64,000 bases of DNA from an uncultured Alphaproteobacteria bacterium (GTDB lineage: Bacteria > Pseudomonadota > Alphaproteobacteria > UBA7985). Positions 55,163-64,000 of the stretch are shown here, piece after piece. Each line of letters starts with the position of its first letter. Positions within the stretch are counted from its first letter, which is position 1. The translations under genes were made by a program, and so were the position numbers. The stretch covers positions 62,001 to 126,000 of the forward strand of contig CAJQLX010000001.1 of assembly GCA_905479265.1 (NCBI GenBank). The letters run 5' to 3'. Below the pieces are notes generated by a model that made no database searches, was not told the origin of the DNA, and worked only from the letters and a program-made list of their open reading frames with translations.

Positions 55163-55930
55163 ATGTTCGAACAAACCGTACTCGAAACCCAGCACTACAC
55201 CGACCGCCTGTTCCGGTTCCGTATGACACGGCCCCAGAACTTCCGGTTCCGCTCGGGTGAATTTGTGATGATTGGTCTGCCCGGGGAGAACGGCAAGCCG
55301 CTGCTGCGCGCTTACTCCATCGCGTCGCCAGCGTGGGATGACAATCTTGAGTTCTTCTCGATCAAAGTTCCCGACGGCCCACTGACCTCTCGTCTGCAAA
55401 ATATTGGCGAAGGCGATACGGTCATTCTGGGCAAGAAGTCCACGGGCACGCTGGTGCTTGACGCGCTGAAGCCGGGGAAGACGCTGTACCTGCTGTCCAC
55501 CGGCACGGGCATTGCGCCCTTTGCCTCGTTGATCCGCGAGCCGGAGACGTTCGAGCGGTTTGAAAAGGTCGTGCTGTGCCACACCACGCGGGAGATTTCA
55601 GAGCTCCAGTACGGCACCGACTTGATCAACGAAATTCGCGATGATGAAATGCTTTCAGAAGTCGCAGGCGACAAGCTGGTGCACTTCACCTCCGTCACCC
55701 GCGAAGACTACGCCGTCAAAGGCCGCATCACCAACCTGATCGAAGACGGCACGCTCTTTCGCGAAATCGGGGAAAGTGAGGGCTTTGACCCGGAAAGCGA
55801 CCGGGTGATGATCTGCGGCTCGATGGAAATGTTGAAGGATTGCGCAGACCTGTGCGAAGCCGCCGGCATGGTCGAAGGCTCGAACAACCAGCCCGGCGAT
55901 TACGTGATTGAAAAGGCGTTTGCCGACTGA
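55163..55930 (+). CDS. fpr: Ferredoxin-NADP reductase
   Basis: 255-residue FAD enzyme that reduces ferredoxin with NADPH, the likely electron source for the sulfite reductase upstream. FAD motif is LLRAYSIASPAWDD, NADP motif LLSTGTGIAPFASLI, then ICGSMEML and the typical C-terminus GDYVIEKAFAD. It follows the fusion gene by 15 bases, forming the last gene of the operon, and converges on the SDR gene 11 bases away. Confidence 0.95.
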   Translation: MFEQTVLETQHYTDRLFRFRMTRPQNFRFRSGEFVMIGLPGENGKPLLRAYSIASPAWDDNLEFFSIKVPDGPLTSRLQNIGEGDTVILGKKSTGTLVLDALKPGKTLYLLSTGTGIAPFASLIREPETFERFEKVVLCHTTREISELQYGTDLINEIRDDEMLSEVAGDKLVHFTSVTREDYAVKGRITNLIEDGTLFREIGESEGFDPESDRVMICGSMEMLKDCADLCEAAGMVEGSNNQPGDYVIEKAFAD

Positions 55931-55941
55931 CGCAATGGGGT

Positions 55942-56700
55942 TTAGGCCGTCAAGCCAACCGCGCGGCGGCCTTCTTCGGTTTTAAGCGAAAAATCAGTGC
56001 CCGCGTGCGGCTTTGCCGCGTCGGTGCACAAGTAAGCAATGGTGCGGCCCACCCATTCCGGTGGGATGTGATCGGACCATTCCAGCGTGCTGATCGGGTT
56101 CACGCCAGATTTCTTGATCACCACTTGCATGTCCGTCGCAACCGTTCCCGGTGACAGGCCGACCACGGTGATGCCCAGCGGCCCCCATTCTTTCTCACCG
56201 CTGCGGGTCAGGCTCAGCACGGCGGCTTTGGTGGCGCAGTAGTGACTCCACCCTTCCAGCGCGTTCAGCGCAGCGCCGGAGGAGATGTTGATGATGGTCC
56301 CGCCGCTGGCCTTGAGCGGCTCAAACGCGGCGTGCATGCCGTTGTAAACGCCCATGAGGTTGATCTCGACCACTTTGGCCCATTGTGACGGGTCTGAGTC
56401 TTCGAGGCGCGCGACCGGGTCAATCACGCCCGCGTTGTTCACGACGACATCGAGACGGCCAAAGGTCGCTACAGCCTGCTCCACGGCGCTTTTGACGGCG
56501 TCGTAGTCGCCGACATCGCCCGCAATGGCGAGCGCCCGCCCTTCGCCCAACTCTGCCGCTAACGCGTCAATCGCAGCTTGCCCTCGCGCCATCAGGACGA
56601 CGTTCGCGCCGAGACCATGCAGCACCTCAGCCGCCGAAGCGCCAATGCCTTTGGACGCGCCGGTGATGAGGACGGTTTTGTTGGTTAGATCGATGGTCAT
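55942..56700 (-). CDS. Short-chain dehydrogenase/reductase
   Basis: 252-residue SDR. NAD(P) motif TGASKGIG (residues 14-21), NNAGV, and active-site Ser-Tyr-Lys in SSGAALNALEGWSHYCATK. The usual acid replacing the Arg for NADP specificity is not clear. The substrate cannot be told. It sits between the convergent fpr gene and sdhB, with 43 bases to sdhB, so it may be transcribed after the sdh genes. Confidence 0.93.
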   Translation of the reverse strand: MTIDLTNKTVLITGASKGIGASAAEVLHGLGANVVLMARGQAAIDALAAELGEGRALAIAGDVGDYDAVKSAVEQAVATFGRLDVVVNNAGVIDPVARLEDSDPSQWAKVVEINLMGVYNGMHAAFEPLKASGGTIINISSGAALNALEGWSHYCATKAAVLSLTRSGEKEWGPLGITVVGLSPGTVATDMQVVIKKSGVNPISTLEWSDHIPPEWVGRTIAYLCTDAAKPHAGTDFSLKTEEGRRAVGLTA

Positions 56701-56743
56701 GGGACAGACTCCAAAAATATCCGCGTGGAGCCTCAGCTTATCC

Positions 56744-57535
56744 CTAGCCCCGACGCTCCACCATCATCTTCTTGATTTCGGTGATCGCTTTTGCTGGGTT
56801 CAAGCCCTTTGGACAGGTCTTGGTGCAGTTCATGATCGTGTGACAGCGGTACAGGCGGAAGGGATCTTCCAAAGCATCGAGGCGTTCGCCCGTCGCTTCA
56901 TCCCGGCTGTCAGCCAGCCACCGATAAGCCTGCAGCAGGATAGCCGGACCGAGGTAGCGGTCGCCGTTCCACCAGTACGATGGGCACGCGGTCGAACATG
57001 AGAAACACAGAATGCACTCCCACAGGCCGTCCAGCTTCTCGCGGTCTTCAACCGACTGATACCGCTCACGCGATGGCGCCGGGCTGTCGGTTTTCAGCCA
57101 CGGCTCGATCGACGCCAACTGGCTGTAAAGCTGATCCAAGTCCGGCACCAGATCCTTGACCACAGGACGGTGCGGCAGCGGGTAAACGCCCACATCACCG
57201 CGAATGTCATCAAGGTTCTTGGTGCAGGCCAGCGTGTTTGTGCCATCGATGTTCATGGAACACGACCCACAAACCCCTTCGCGGCAAGACCGGCGGAAAG
57301 TCAGCGAGCTGTCGATGTTGTTCTTGATCCAGATCAGTGCATCAAGAACCATCTGCCCCGCCCGCTCGACCGGCACATCATAGGTGTCGATGCGCGGGTT
57401 TTCGCCCGTATCGGGGTTCCAGCGATAGACCTTGAACGCGCGCGTTTTGCCGCTCTCACCCATTTTATCGGCGGGGGCTTTCCAATGCAGGCCTTTCTTG
57501 ACCTGGGAATTCTTCGGCAGAGTGAACTGAGCCAT
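56744..57535 (-). CDS. sdhB: Succinate dehydrogenase iron-sulfur subunit
   Basis: Complex II subunit carrying the [2Fe-2S], [4Fe-4S] and [3Fe-4S] centres. Cysteine groups are CREGVCGSC...[16 protein letters not shown] and [17 protein letters not shown]. Its 263 residues are of normal size. Last gene of sdhC-sdhD-sdhA-sdhB; 35 bases after sdhA. Confidence 0.98.
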   Translation of the reverse strand: MAQFTLPKNSQVKKGLHWKAPADKMGESGKTRAFKVYRWNPDTGENPRIDTYDVPVERAGQMVLDALIWIKNNIDSSLTFRRSCREGVCGSCSMNIDGTNTLACTKNLDDIRGDVGVYPLPHRPVVKDLVPDLDQLYSQLASIEPWLKTDSPAPSRERYQSVEDREKLDGLWECILCFSCSTACPSYWWNGDRYLGPAILLQAYRWLADSRDEATGERLDALEDPFRLYRCHTIMNCTKTCPKGLNPAKAITEIKKMMVERRG

Positions 57536-57570
57536 GAACTGTGCTTCTCTTTCGTCGTGTCGCTGTTCGC

Positions 57571-59367
57571 TTAGTAGACGCGCTTGGCTGGCTCAACGAC
57601 GGCAACGTCGTTGGTCAGCGTGCGCATGACGACTTCGCGGTAGGTGATTTCCACCTTGCCGCTCTCGTCAACCCAAGCGAGGCTGTGCTTCATCCAGTTT
57701 TCGTCGTCCCGCTCCGGGAAGTCCTCGCGGGCGTGGGCGCCACGGGATTCTTCGCGGTTGGCGGCGGAGTTGATCGTCGCCGAAGACTGGTAAATCAGGT
57801 TATCGAATTCGAGGGTTTCAATCAGATCGGAGTTCCAAACCAGCGACTTGTCGGCCACGCGCAGGTCATCGCGCTTGTCCCAAGCCTGATCCATCAGCTC
57901 CACACCTTCTTTCAACACCTCACCGGTCCGGAACACGGCGCAGTTGTTCTGCATCACCCGCTGCATTTCCAGCCGCAGGTCCGCCGTTCCGGTTTCACCG
58001 TTGGCGTGACGGGCCTTGTCGAGGCGCGCGAGGCTGCTGTCGCCTGCGTCGGCGGGCAAGTCTTGCTGCTTCGCGCCCGGCTCAACCATTTCCTTACAGC
58101 GCAAGCCCGCTGCACGGCCAAACACCACCAAATCCAGCAGTGAATTCGACCCCAAGCGGTTCGCACCGTGAACGGACACACAGGCCGCTTCGCCAACAGC
58201 CATCAGGCCGTCAACCGTCGCGTCGGGGTTCGCCGCCGTCGGGCGCAGCACTTCGCCATGATAGTTCGTAGGAATGCCGCCCATGTTGTAGTGACAGGTT
58301 GGCAGCACCGGGATCGGTGACTTGGTGACATCCACGCCAGAGAAGATTTTTGCCGTTTCGGAAATGCCGGGCAGGCGTTCTTCCAACTGGGCTGCGGGCA
58401 AGTGTGACAGGTCCAGCATGATGTGGTCGTTGTCTTCCCCAGCACCGCGGCCTTCACGGATTTCCATGGTCATCGCGCGGGAAACAACGTCTCGCGACGC
58501 GAGGTCTTTAGCCGATGGTGCGTAGCGCTCCATAAAGCGTTCGCCTTCGGAGTTGCGCAGAATGCCGCCTTCGCCGCGCGCGCCCTCTGTGATCAGCGCG
58601 CCAACACCGTAAACGCCGGTTGGGTGGAATTGTACGAACTCCATGTCCTGCGTCGGAATACCCGCACGCAACGCCATTCCGCCACCGTCACCGGTACATG
58701 TGTGCGCTGCGGTACAGCTGAAGTACGCACGACCATAGCCGCCCGTTGCCAAAATCGTCCGTTGTGCGCGGAAGCGGTGCAAGGTGCCGTCGTCCATCTT
58801 GAGCGCGATAACGCCCCGGCAATTGCCCTCGTCATCCATAATCAGGTCGATGGCGAAATATTCGATAAAGAACTCTGCGGATGCGCGCAAAGACTGCTGA
58901 TACAGCGTGTGGAGCATGGCGTGACCAGTCCGGTCAGCCGCCGCACACGTTCGCTCAGCCTGACCGCCCTTGCCGTAGTTCGTGGTCATCCCGCCGAATG
59001 GCCGCTGGTAGATCTTGCCGTCTTCCCGGCGAGAGAACGGCATGCCGTAGTGCTCAAGCTCGATGATCGCCGGCACCGCTTCGCGGGTCATATATTCGAT
59101 GGCGTCCTGATCGCCCAACCAGTCCGACCCCTTTACGGTGTCGTACATGTGCCAGCGCCAATCGTCTTCGCCCATGTTCCCCAGCGAGGCAGCGATGCCA
59201 CCCTGCGCAGCAACGGTGTGCGAGCGCGTTGGGAAAACCTTGGTAATGTTGGCGGTCTTCAACCCCGCCTCAGCCAATCCGAGGGTCGCACGGAGGCCGG
59301 AACCCCCAGCGCCTACAACGATGACATCGAAACTATGGTCGGTGAACTGATATTCAGAGGTGGCCAT
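57571..59367 (-). CDS. sdhA: Succinate dehydrogenase flavoprotein subunit
   Basis: FAD-bearing catalytic subunit oxidising succinate. FAD is attached to the His of [17 protein letters not shown]; the dinucleotide fold is [13 protein letters not shown]; the active-site Arg region is SRDVVSRAM; the binding loop [20 protein letters not shown] is also present. Start ATG 59367 (AAGGA ahead) gives 598 residues. Confidence 0.98.
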   Translation of the reverse strand: MATSEYQFTDHSFDVIVVGAGGSGLRATLGLAEAGLKTANITKVFPTRSHTVAAQGGIAASLGNMGEDDWRWHMYDTVKGSDWLGDQDAIEYMTREAVPAIIELEHYGMPFSRREDGKIYQRPFGGMTTNYGKGGQAERTCAAADRTGHAMLHTLYQQSLRASAEFFIEYFAIDLIMDDEGNCRGVIALKMDDGTLHRFRAQRTILATGGYGRAYFSCTAAHTCTGDGGGMALRAGIPTQDMEFVQFHPTGVYGVGALITEGARGEGGILRNSEGERFMERYAPSAKDLASRDVVSRAMTMEIREGRGAGEDNDHIMLDLSHLPAAQLEERLPGISETAKIFSGVDVTKSPIPVLPTCHYNMGGIPTNYHGEVLRPTAANPDATVDGLMAVGEAACVSVHGANRLGSNSLLDLVVFGRAAGLRCKEMVEPGAKQQDLPADAGDSSLARLDKARHANGETGTADLRLEMQRVMQNNCAVFRTGEVLKEGVELMDQAWDKRDDLRVADKSLVWNSDLIETLEFDNLIYQSSATINSAANREESRGAHAREDFPERDDENWMKHSLAWVDESGKVEITYREVVMRTLTNDVAVVEPAKRVY

Positions 59368-59396
59368 GAAATGGTTCCTTAAGAGTTCAGGGAGGC

Positions 59397-59783
59397 TCAA
59401 GCCAGCATAAGACGAAGCACGGACAGCGCAGCGATCAGACCGAGAACGATCAAAACACCCCGCAACACCAGCAACGTCGCAAGTCGGGCTGCATGGTTAC
59501 CAATATAATCCTCAATCACGACCTGTAAGCCGAGATGGGCGTGGTAAAATGACGCGCACACGAACAGGATGGCGACACCACCCCAAAATGGCGAGCCGAT
59601 CTTGGTCGCTGCGGTGGCGTAATCCTCACCAATCAGCGTGATGACCAACAGGATCATGAGCGGTGCAAGAATCATCATGGCGATGGCGCTCAAGCGCTGC
59701 ATCCACCAATGATCTGTGCCTTCTTTGGCCGAACCCAGACCGCGCGCGGTCTTGAGGGACGGAGAAGATGTTGATTTAGACAT
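59397..59783 (-). CDS. sdhD: Succinate dehydrogenase membrane anchor subunit
   Basis: 128-residue hydrophobic anchor of complex II with three helices. The motif [16 protein letters not shown] contains the heme/quinone-proximal His and Tyr. The frame is open further up, but ATG 59783 has AGGAG six bases ahead. Sits between sdhC and sdhA. Confidence 0.94.
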   Translation of the reverse strand: MSKSTSSPSLKTARGLGSAKEGTDHWWMQRLSAIAMMILAPLMILLVITLIGEDYATAATKIGSPFWGGVAILFVCASFYHAHLGLQVVIEDYIGNHAARLATLLVLRGVLIVLGLIAALSVLRLMLA

Positions 59784-59799
59784 GATGACTCCTACGGTC

Positions 59800-60201
59800 C
59801 TAAGTTGCCCAGAAGAACAAGGCCAGGGCGACCATTGCAACGGACAGGATGCCCCAGCCGATCAAGACGGCGATCCCCGCCTTCTCTGCACTTTCGAGTT
59901 CCAGGGCGTGGCCCGTATCCCAAATCAAGTGGCGAATGCCGTTGCAGAAGTGATAGGCGATCGCAATCATCCATCCCAGCAGCGCCAAGCCACCCAACGG
60001 CATCATAAAGGCCGAAAAGACGGCATAGGCGCCCGGTCCTGTTGCCAAGGCGGCCAACCACCAGGCAAGAACCAACGTCCCGAAGGCCAAGGCAACACCG
60101 GTCACCCGATGGGTGATCGACATCAGCGGCAGCAGCGGTAGCCGATAAACCTGCAAATGAGGGGATAGAGGTCGCTGGACAGTTGTGTTTTGTTCGGTCA
60201 T
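59800..60201 (-). CDS. sdhC: Succinate dehydrogenase cytochrome b556 subunit
   Basis: 133-residue, three-helix subunit that binds heme b and quinone. Signatures are RPLSPHLQVYRLP, SITHRVTGVALA with the conserved Ser/Arg, and AYHFCNGIRHLIWD with the heme His. First gene of the operon; it is divergent from pdxY with about 100 bases between the starts. Confidence 0.95.
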   Translation of the reverse strand: MTEQNTTVQRPLSPHLQVYRLPLLPLMSITHRVTGVALAFGTLVLAWWLAALATGPGAYAVFSAFMMPLGGLALLGWMIAIAYHFCNGIRHLIWDTGHALELESAEKAGIAVLIGWGILSVAMVALALFFWAT

Positions 60202-60304
60202 GGGATTTCCCGGTTTTCCGGTGACGGTATGATACTCTTTTCGAGTAGCCTAACTCCGGCGCACCTTCAATCACCTGCGACGTTTTTTGACCAGTGGTTC
60301 AGCA

Positions 60305-61153
60305 ATGACAATTTTGACCCTCTCCAGCCAAGTTCTGTATGGGCACGTCGGAAACGCCGTTGCTGATTTTACGCTCAAACGCCTTGGAAACCCTGTTATC
60401 GCGGTGCCAACCGTGGTTTTGAGCAACCACAAGGGGTATTCGGACACTGTTGGCGAGGTTTTTGGCCCTGATTTGCTGCGCGATTTCTTTTCTGCTCTGG
60501 AACGCCGAGGCGCACTGGAAGACCTCAGCGCGGTTCAAACCGGGTTTATTGCGACGGCGGGACAGGCGCAAACCATCTTTGATTTTCTCCGCGAGCTGCG
60601 CCAAAGCAAGCCAGACTTACCAATCATCGTCGATCCGGTCATGGGAGATAAAGGCAAGCTCTACGTTGATCCGGGTTTGGTCGCGGTTTTTCGAGAGCGA
60701 GTCCCGAGTCTCGCAAGCCTCATCACGCCAAATGCCTTTGAAGCGCAGACCCTCGTGGGGGAAGAACCTGCTGAAACCGACGTCTTGCTAGAGCGCCTCA
60801 TCAGTGGTGGTTTTTCCAGTGGGTTGATCACGTCCGCTGAAACCTTGCTGCCCGCGTCCAGCGACCGCGCCATTCTGTGCTTCAGCCCCGAAGAGCACCA
60901 GATCATCCGACACCCCGGCCTTAGCTTTGCCCGGGATCCCAACGGCGTTGGCGATTTCGTTGCTGCGCTGTCTGCTGGATTGTACGGGCAAGGCACCTTG
61001 TCAGAGCGAACAGAACGAATTGCGCGCGCGCTGGTCGCGCTGTTAACCGCAACGCAGCAAGCGGGCGGCCCAGAACTCGCGCTGGTCACAGCACAAGATC
61101 AATGGGTGCAGGCGCTGGCCTCGTCCGCGTTGATGCGCGCAACAAATGCGTAA
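60305..61153 (+). CDS. pdxY: Pyridoxal kinase
   Basis: Ribokinase-fold enzyme phosphorylating pyridoxal to PLP in the salvage route. N-terminus LTLSSQVLYGHVGNAVADFTLKRLG, metal and phosphate site VDPVMGDKGKLYV, and the C-terminal anion-hole motif NGVGDFVAA. An upstream in-frame TTG exists at 60287; ATG 60305 fits the family (282 aa). The last 55 bases overlap the end of the convergent glycosyltransferase gene. Confidence 0.94.
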   Translation: MTILTLSSQVLYGHVGNAVADFTLKRLGNPVIAVPTVVLSNHKGYSDTVGEVFGPDLLRDFFSALERRGALEDLSAVQTGFIATAGQAQTIFDFLRELRQSKPDLPIIVDPVMGDKGKLYVDPGLVAVFRERVPSLASLITPNAFEAQTLVGEEPAETDVLLERLISGGFSSGLITSAETLLPASSDRAILCFSPEEHQIIRHPGLSFARDPNGVGDFVAALSAGLYGQGTLSERTERIARALVALLTATQQAGGPELALVTAQDQWVQALASSALMRATNA

Positions 61154-61914
61154 AAGCTTTCGCCCGTTATGCGCTCGGACTGATACCGGTCGTTCAACGC
61201 GCTTTTGCCCGCAAACAGGGTCTGTGCCCACGTATCCGCCAGCGCCTCGTCATAGGCCGCATAGGCCGCCGTCAAGGAATCGGAAAAATCTGCTGCAGTG
61301 GTCACAGTGCTGTCCCCCAGACGCAGCCGATAGCTCACCTCTGGCACCAGAGCAGCGGTAAGGCCACAGGCCATGAAAACCTCAACCGCGTGCATCACGT
61401 CTTGCGCTGGCGCGTTCCAAAACGGCCCGTCTGCCGTTCCGCGTGGCAATCCCGCTGCATGCATGGGGTGAAACGAAGCCCCCCACCTGGCGAAATCAGA
61501 CAGCATCAACCGATCTTGGCCCTGGCCGGGAACACGCAGGATTTCCGTGCCATCATGCGCCTCAATCACTGTCGGCGCAAAGGCACATCCCTCGACTTGG
61601 GCGATGGGAAACAACGCCGCGATATAGCCCGGAGACCAGGCATCATCGGCATCCAAGTAAGCGATAAACTGTCCCTTAGCGGCCGCAAACCCCCGGTTCC
61701 GCGCCGGACCCGGTCCGGTTCTGACCTGTCGTCCTTCATCGATCACGCGCACACCGGGCCAGTCTCGCGCAACGACCCCGTAATCATCGCCATCATCAAC
61801 GCTGACGATGATTTCAACGGTCAGGCCCGCAGGAACCTCGATCGACGCAAGCGCGCGCGGCAAAGTCTCCTGCGCGTGAAAAACCGGAATGATGACACTC
61901 AGGTCAACCGTCAT
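61099..61914 (-). CDS. Family 2 glycosyltransferase
   Basis: 271-residue GT-A glycosyltransferase. N-terminus LSVIIPVFHAQETLPRAL, metal site FIAYLDADDAW, and the PGPARNRGFAAAKG stretch. No membrane helix, so a soluble or peripheral enzyme. ATG 61914 is chosen over an in-frame ATG at 61953. It follows the carrier gene by 7 bases and overlaps the convergent pdxY end by 55 bases. Confidence 0.92.
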   Translation of the reverse strand: MTVDLSVIIPVFHAQETLPRALASIEVPAGLTVEIIVSVDDGDDYGVVARDWPGVRVIDEGRQVRTGPGPARNRGFAAAKGQFIAYLDADDAWSPGYIAALFPIAQVEGCAFAPTVIEAHDGTEILRVPGQGQDRLMLSDFARWGASFHPMHAAGLPRGTADGPFWNAPAQDVMHAVEVFMACGLTAALVPEVSYRLRLGDSTVTTAADFSDSLTAAYAAYDEALADTWAQTLFAGKSALNDRYQSERITGESFYAFVARINADEASACTH

Positions 61915-61921
61915 AGAACCC

Positions 61922-63316
61922 TCAGCGCTGCGACCGCTTGGCCATACCGTCAAACAGCAGATACAGCGGTATGGAGATGAACATCAGCCCAGCGGGAATA
62001 AGCGTCAGCGCCCACCGCAAGGCATCAACCGCTTCAGGGAGCTGTGTCACGTCGCCGCCATTGGTGCTGGAAACCCAGCCATACAGCGCCAGCAATTGCC
62101 CCAGAACCAAGGGCGCAATGGCGTTACCGACTTTCTGCCCCAGCAGCCAAAGCCCACTGAACGATCCTGCGATATTGAAGCTCTCACGTTCGACAGACCA
62201 GTCGACCAAATCAGGCATCATCGACCACGGCAACTGCTGGTAACAACCATTGGCCGCCCCAATCAGGAAGACGAACAGCGTGATCAGGCCCAGATTGCTA
62301 ACCCCCATCTCCAAGCCGCTTGAACTCGGCAAGACGAAGTAAAAGCCAATCAGCACAATGCCGTAATAGAGGATGCCCAGAACGAGTGTCGCTTGTTTAC
62401 CAATGGCCTTGGACAGGGTCACCCAGACAATCTGTGACGCCATCGAGCCAAGGATAAACAGCGCAAACGCGGTTGAAAACGAGCCAAGATACCAGACCAC
62501 GGCAAGCGTTCCACTTGCGCCCGTGGTAACGATCAACTCAGCCGCGGCAAAGGGGATACCGAGCGTAATGAACGCGATCCCAAAGGTTTGAACACCGTAA
62601 ATCAGGGTCAGCACCACAAACCGACGATTGCGCAGCGCCGCTTGGATTTGCGCACCGAAGGGGGCTGACGGCGTCACGTCTTGATTGCGCCGTCCATAGG
62701 TCGAAAAGGCAGCGATCCAGATGGTTGCAATCACGATCGGCGCGTAGACCGCCATGGCCATCGCGTGCGACAGCGCCAAGCCGTTCGGGGCCGTCAAAAT
62801 GGGGAAAGCCCCGCCCGTCAGCAAAATACCAACGCCCGCAGCGCCCATCCGCCACCCGGTCATGGTCGCACGCTCTTGCGGGCTATCCGTCAGCTCAACC
62901 GACAACGAGCCATAGGGGATGACCACCATGGTGAAGGCGATAGAAGCAAGCGCGAAGAACACAAAAACCCACGTCGCAGACGCCGCCTGTGACAAACCCG
63001 ATGGGACCGCGAAGGTGACAATCATCAAGACGGCCATCAAGACCGCGCCGGAGATGATGTAGGGGTGCCGACGCCCAAATCGCCCGCCCGTTCGATCGGA
63101 CAGCCACCCCATCAGCGGATCCGTGATCACGTCAATCACCAGAACAGCAGACGTCACCCAACCGGCAAGCGCCGGGTCAACGCCAGAAAACTGAACCAAA
63201 AAGGCGAAAACCAAGAGCCCTTTAAAGATCACGAACACGTTGATGCCCATGTCCGCCAAGCCATAAGCGGCCTTGACGAGCAGGGGTAAGCGCGGCTGAA
63301 CAGATGCGTCAGACAT
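61922..63316 (-). CDS. GPH-family sugar:cation symporter (MelB-like)
   Basis: 464 residues, twelve helices. GPH markers are YGLADMGINVF at the N-terminus, DVITDPLMGWLSDRTGGRFGRRHPYII in the helix 2-3 region (Asp residues and the RxGRR loop), and YGSLSVELTDSPQERATMTGWRM. Such carriers move sugars or glucuronides with Na+ or H+. AGGAG precedes ATG 63316. It is followed by the glycosyltransferase gene. Confidence 0.93.
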   Translation of the reverse strand: MSDASVQPRLPLLVKAAYGLADMGINVFVIFKGLLVFAFLVQFSGVDPALAGWVTSAVLVIDVITDPLMGWLSDRTGGRFGRRHPYIISGAVLMAVLMIVTFAVPSGLSQAASATWVFVFFALASIAFTMVVIPYGSLSVELTDSPQERATMTGWRMGAAGVGILLTGGAFPILTAPNGLALSHAMAMAVYAPIVIATIWIAAFSTYGRRNQDVTPSAPFGAQIQAALRNRRFVVLTLIYGVQTFGIAFITLGIPFAAAELIVTTGASGTLAVVWYLGSFSTAFALFILGSMASQIVWVTLSKAIGKQATLVLGILYYGIVLIGFYFVLPSSSGLEMGVSNLGLITLFVFLIGAANGCYQQLPWSMMPDLVDWSVERESFNIAGSFSGLWLLGQKVGNAIAPLVLGQLLALYGWVSSTNGGDVTQLPEAVDALRWALTLIPAGLMFISIPLYLLFDGMAKRSQR

Positions 63317-63414
63317 GGCGAAAGGCTCCTCCCAAACAACTTGGGCCTAGACCTATAATCTATTTGGGTTTTTTACCAGAAATTACGGCTCAGCGGGGGG
63401 CCGAGGGTGGCGCC

Positions 63415-63663
63415 TTACGCCCCAGTCCCGTTGATCAGCGTCAGGACATGACGCTCTATATCAGGGTCCGTGTTGTCCCACTGCGCAACAGGCTTCCCGT
63501 TTTCCAGCAGCGTGGCCATGCCGTCCGTTTCCATCAGTGAAAACACCGTCACCCTACCGCTCGTCGCGCTTTCCGCGTTCTTTCTGGCCAAGAGCTGCGC
63601 AATCGCGCCCAAGTGCGTTGTTTCCATCGATCCAGTAGCGGCAATTCTTTCCACGTTGCTCAT
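63415..63663 (-). CDS. Small soluble protein of unknown function
   Basis: 82-residue predicted cytoplasmic protein: an N-terminal part rich in Ala/Thr/Met (MSNVERIAATGSMETTHLG), a helix AIAQLLARKNAE, beta-like VTVFSLMETDGMATLLE, and a short tail. It has no signal, helix or motif I recognise. ATG 63663 has a GGGGGA about 9 bases upstream; an ATG at 63678 is a weaker choice. It lies 98 bases before the GPH carrier on the same strand and faces the palindrome-bearing gap. Confidence 0.55.
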   Translation of the reverse strand: MSNVERIAATGSMETTHLGAIAQLLARKNAESATSGRVTVFSLMETDGMATLLENGKPVAQWDNTDPDIERHVLTLINGTGA

Positions 63664-63767
63664 GCTAAAATCCCCCATTGCACAATCACGCTGTCGTAAT
63701 TCTTCTTAAAGAGTCTTTATTAAATCTCAAAGATACAATTTAAAATATATCCCCTAAACTTCATTTT

Positions 63768-63784
63768 CTTGCAATTTTTGCAAG
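63768..63784. promoter_or_regulatory. Palindrome in the AT-rich gap
   Basis: Perfect dyad CTTGCAA-TTT-TTGCAAG in the AT-rich stretch between 63664 and 63916. The gap separates the small minus-strand gene and the next plus-strand gene, so the dyad could be an operator for a divergent pair. It is too AT-poor downstream to be a terminator. Confidence 0.5.
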
Positions 63785-63916
63785 TATTATTGTTAATTTA
63801 AGATGGTTTTTTGCGGTTTTATGCGGGTTTCAGACGTTTTCCTGAGACTCTGCTTGCGCCCTGTTCCGGTCCTGCCTAAGGATCGGCGCCTACGAAACAT
63901 GTCTGTAGGTTGCCAG

Positions 63917-64000
63917 TGACAACGACTGAGCCCATTCGTTCCCTCCCCCAAAGCGCCGTCCGTGATGCCTGCGATTTTATCGGTCGTAACATCGTGTCGG
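63917..64000 (+). CDS. 5' end of a gene running off the right edge
   Basis: From GTG 63917 the frame is open to the last base, reading MTTTEPIRSLPQSAVRDACD and onward (28 residues seen). There is no clear Shine-Dalgarno except GTAGG about ten bases upstream. The gap before it and the dyad fit a promoter region. Product unknown; too little sequence for recognition. Confidence 0.4.

Noticed and set aside
58423-59382. Open frame of 319 codons on the + strand opposite sdhA
   Set aside because: Antisense to sdhA; amino-acid make-up is typical of a shadow frame.
1-64000. CRISPR array, insertion sequence, prophage or integrase
   Set aside because: No regular short repeats with spacers, no transposase motifs or flanking inverted repeats, and no phage structural genes were recognised.

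Overview
The window is from a GC-rich (very roughly high-50s % by eye) Gram-negative genome, and the gene content points to an alphaproteobacterium, probably free-living and aerobic. The evidence is a ctaC-ctaD-ctaB-ctaG-ctaE-SURF1 oxidase cluster divergent from tldD and followed by an M32 carboxypeptidase, thrC and an M16 peptidase. It also carries DUF4170, DUF1737, DUF2849, DUF934 and DUF983 genes that are typical of that class, an sdhC-D-A-B operon and a Kdo transferase. I cannot name the order or genus from the sequence alone.

Layout. 1-10.6 kb (+): tail of a TauD-like dioxygenase, then a tight housekeeping run: rph, rdgB, hemW, rsmI, YraN, a SirB1-type protein, gshB, an MFS carrier, YifB/ComM ATPase, ispH, rnhA. 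10.6-13.2 kb (-): a 1-Cys peroxiredoxin and DsbD. 13.4-14.7 kb (+): YqgE and an unusual DUF4170-DUF4170-DUF1737 protein. 14.7-25.5 kb (-): M16 peptidase, thrC, M32 carboxypeptidase, SURF1, DUF983 and the aa3-type oxidase genes, including a 48-residue membrane ORF. 25.7-32.6 kb: tldD, tadA, xseA (+), waaA, pmbA/tldE (-), a proline iminopeptidase (+). 32.85-34.2 kb: tRNA-Arg(CCT) followed by an AT-richer orphan gene whose membrane half looks like a pentameric ligand-gated ion channel.

34.2-43.0 kb is a catabolic unit: a regulator built like AcoR but with a ruined ATPase, divergent from a zinc alcohol dehydrogenase and a five-gene ABC importer whose two ATPases resemble the GlpS/GlpT pair of the glycerol importer. 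The likely logic is sensing, uptake and oxidation of an alcohol or polyol; the substrate is not known. 43.1-48.6 kb holds an enoyl-reductase-like oxidoreductase divergent from a LysR regulator, a six-helix membrane protein, a cytochrome P450 and an MFS carrier. 48.8-51.3 kb: recQ and an HU-like protein with a good terminator.

51.3-55.9 kb (+) is an assimilatory sulfite reduction operon: a CysG-like protein with a decayed methyltransferase half, DUF2849, siroheme sulfite/nitrite reductase, a DUF934-rhodanese fusion, and a ferredoxin-NADP reductase to supply electrons. 55.9-60.2 kb (-): an SDR oxidoreductase and sdhCDAB. 60.3-64.0 kb: pdxY, a family 2 glycosyltransferase, a GPH-type carrier, a small unknown protein, an AT-rich gap with a clear palindrome, and the first codons of a gene that runs off the right edge.

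The strongest candidate for something undescribed is the channel-like gene at 33.15-34.13 kb. Next are the ATPase-dead regulator with its alcohol/ABC unit, and three unusual domain architectures (DUF4170 tandem fusion, DUF934-rhodanese, decayed CysG). All family assignments rest on motif recognition without database searches.
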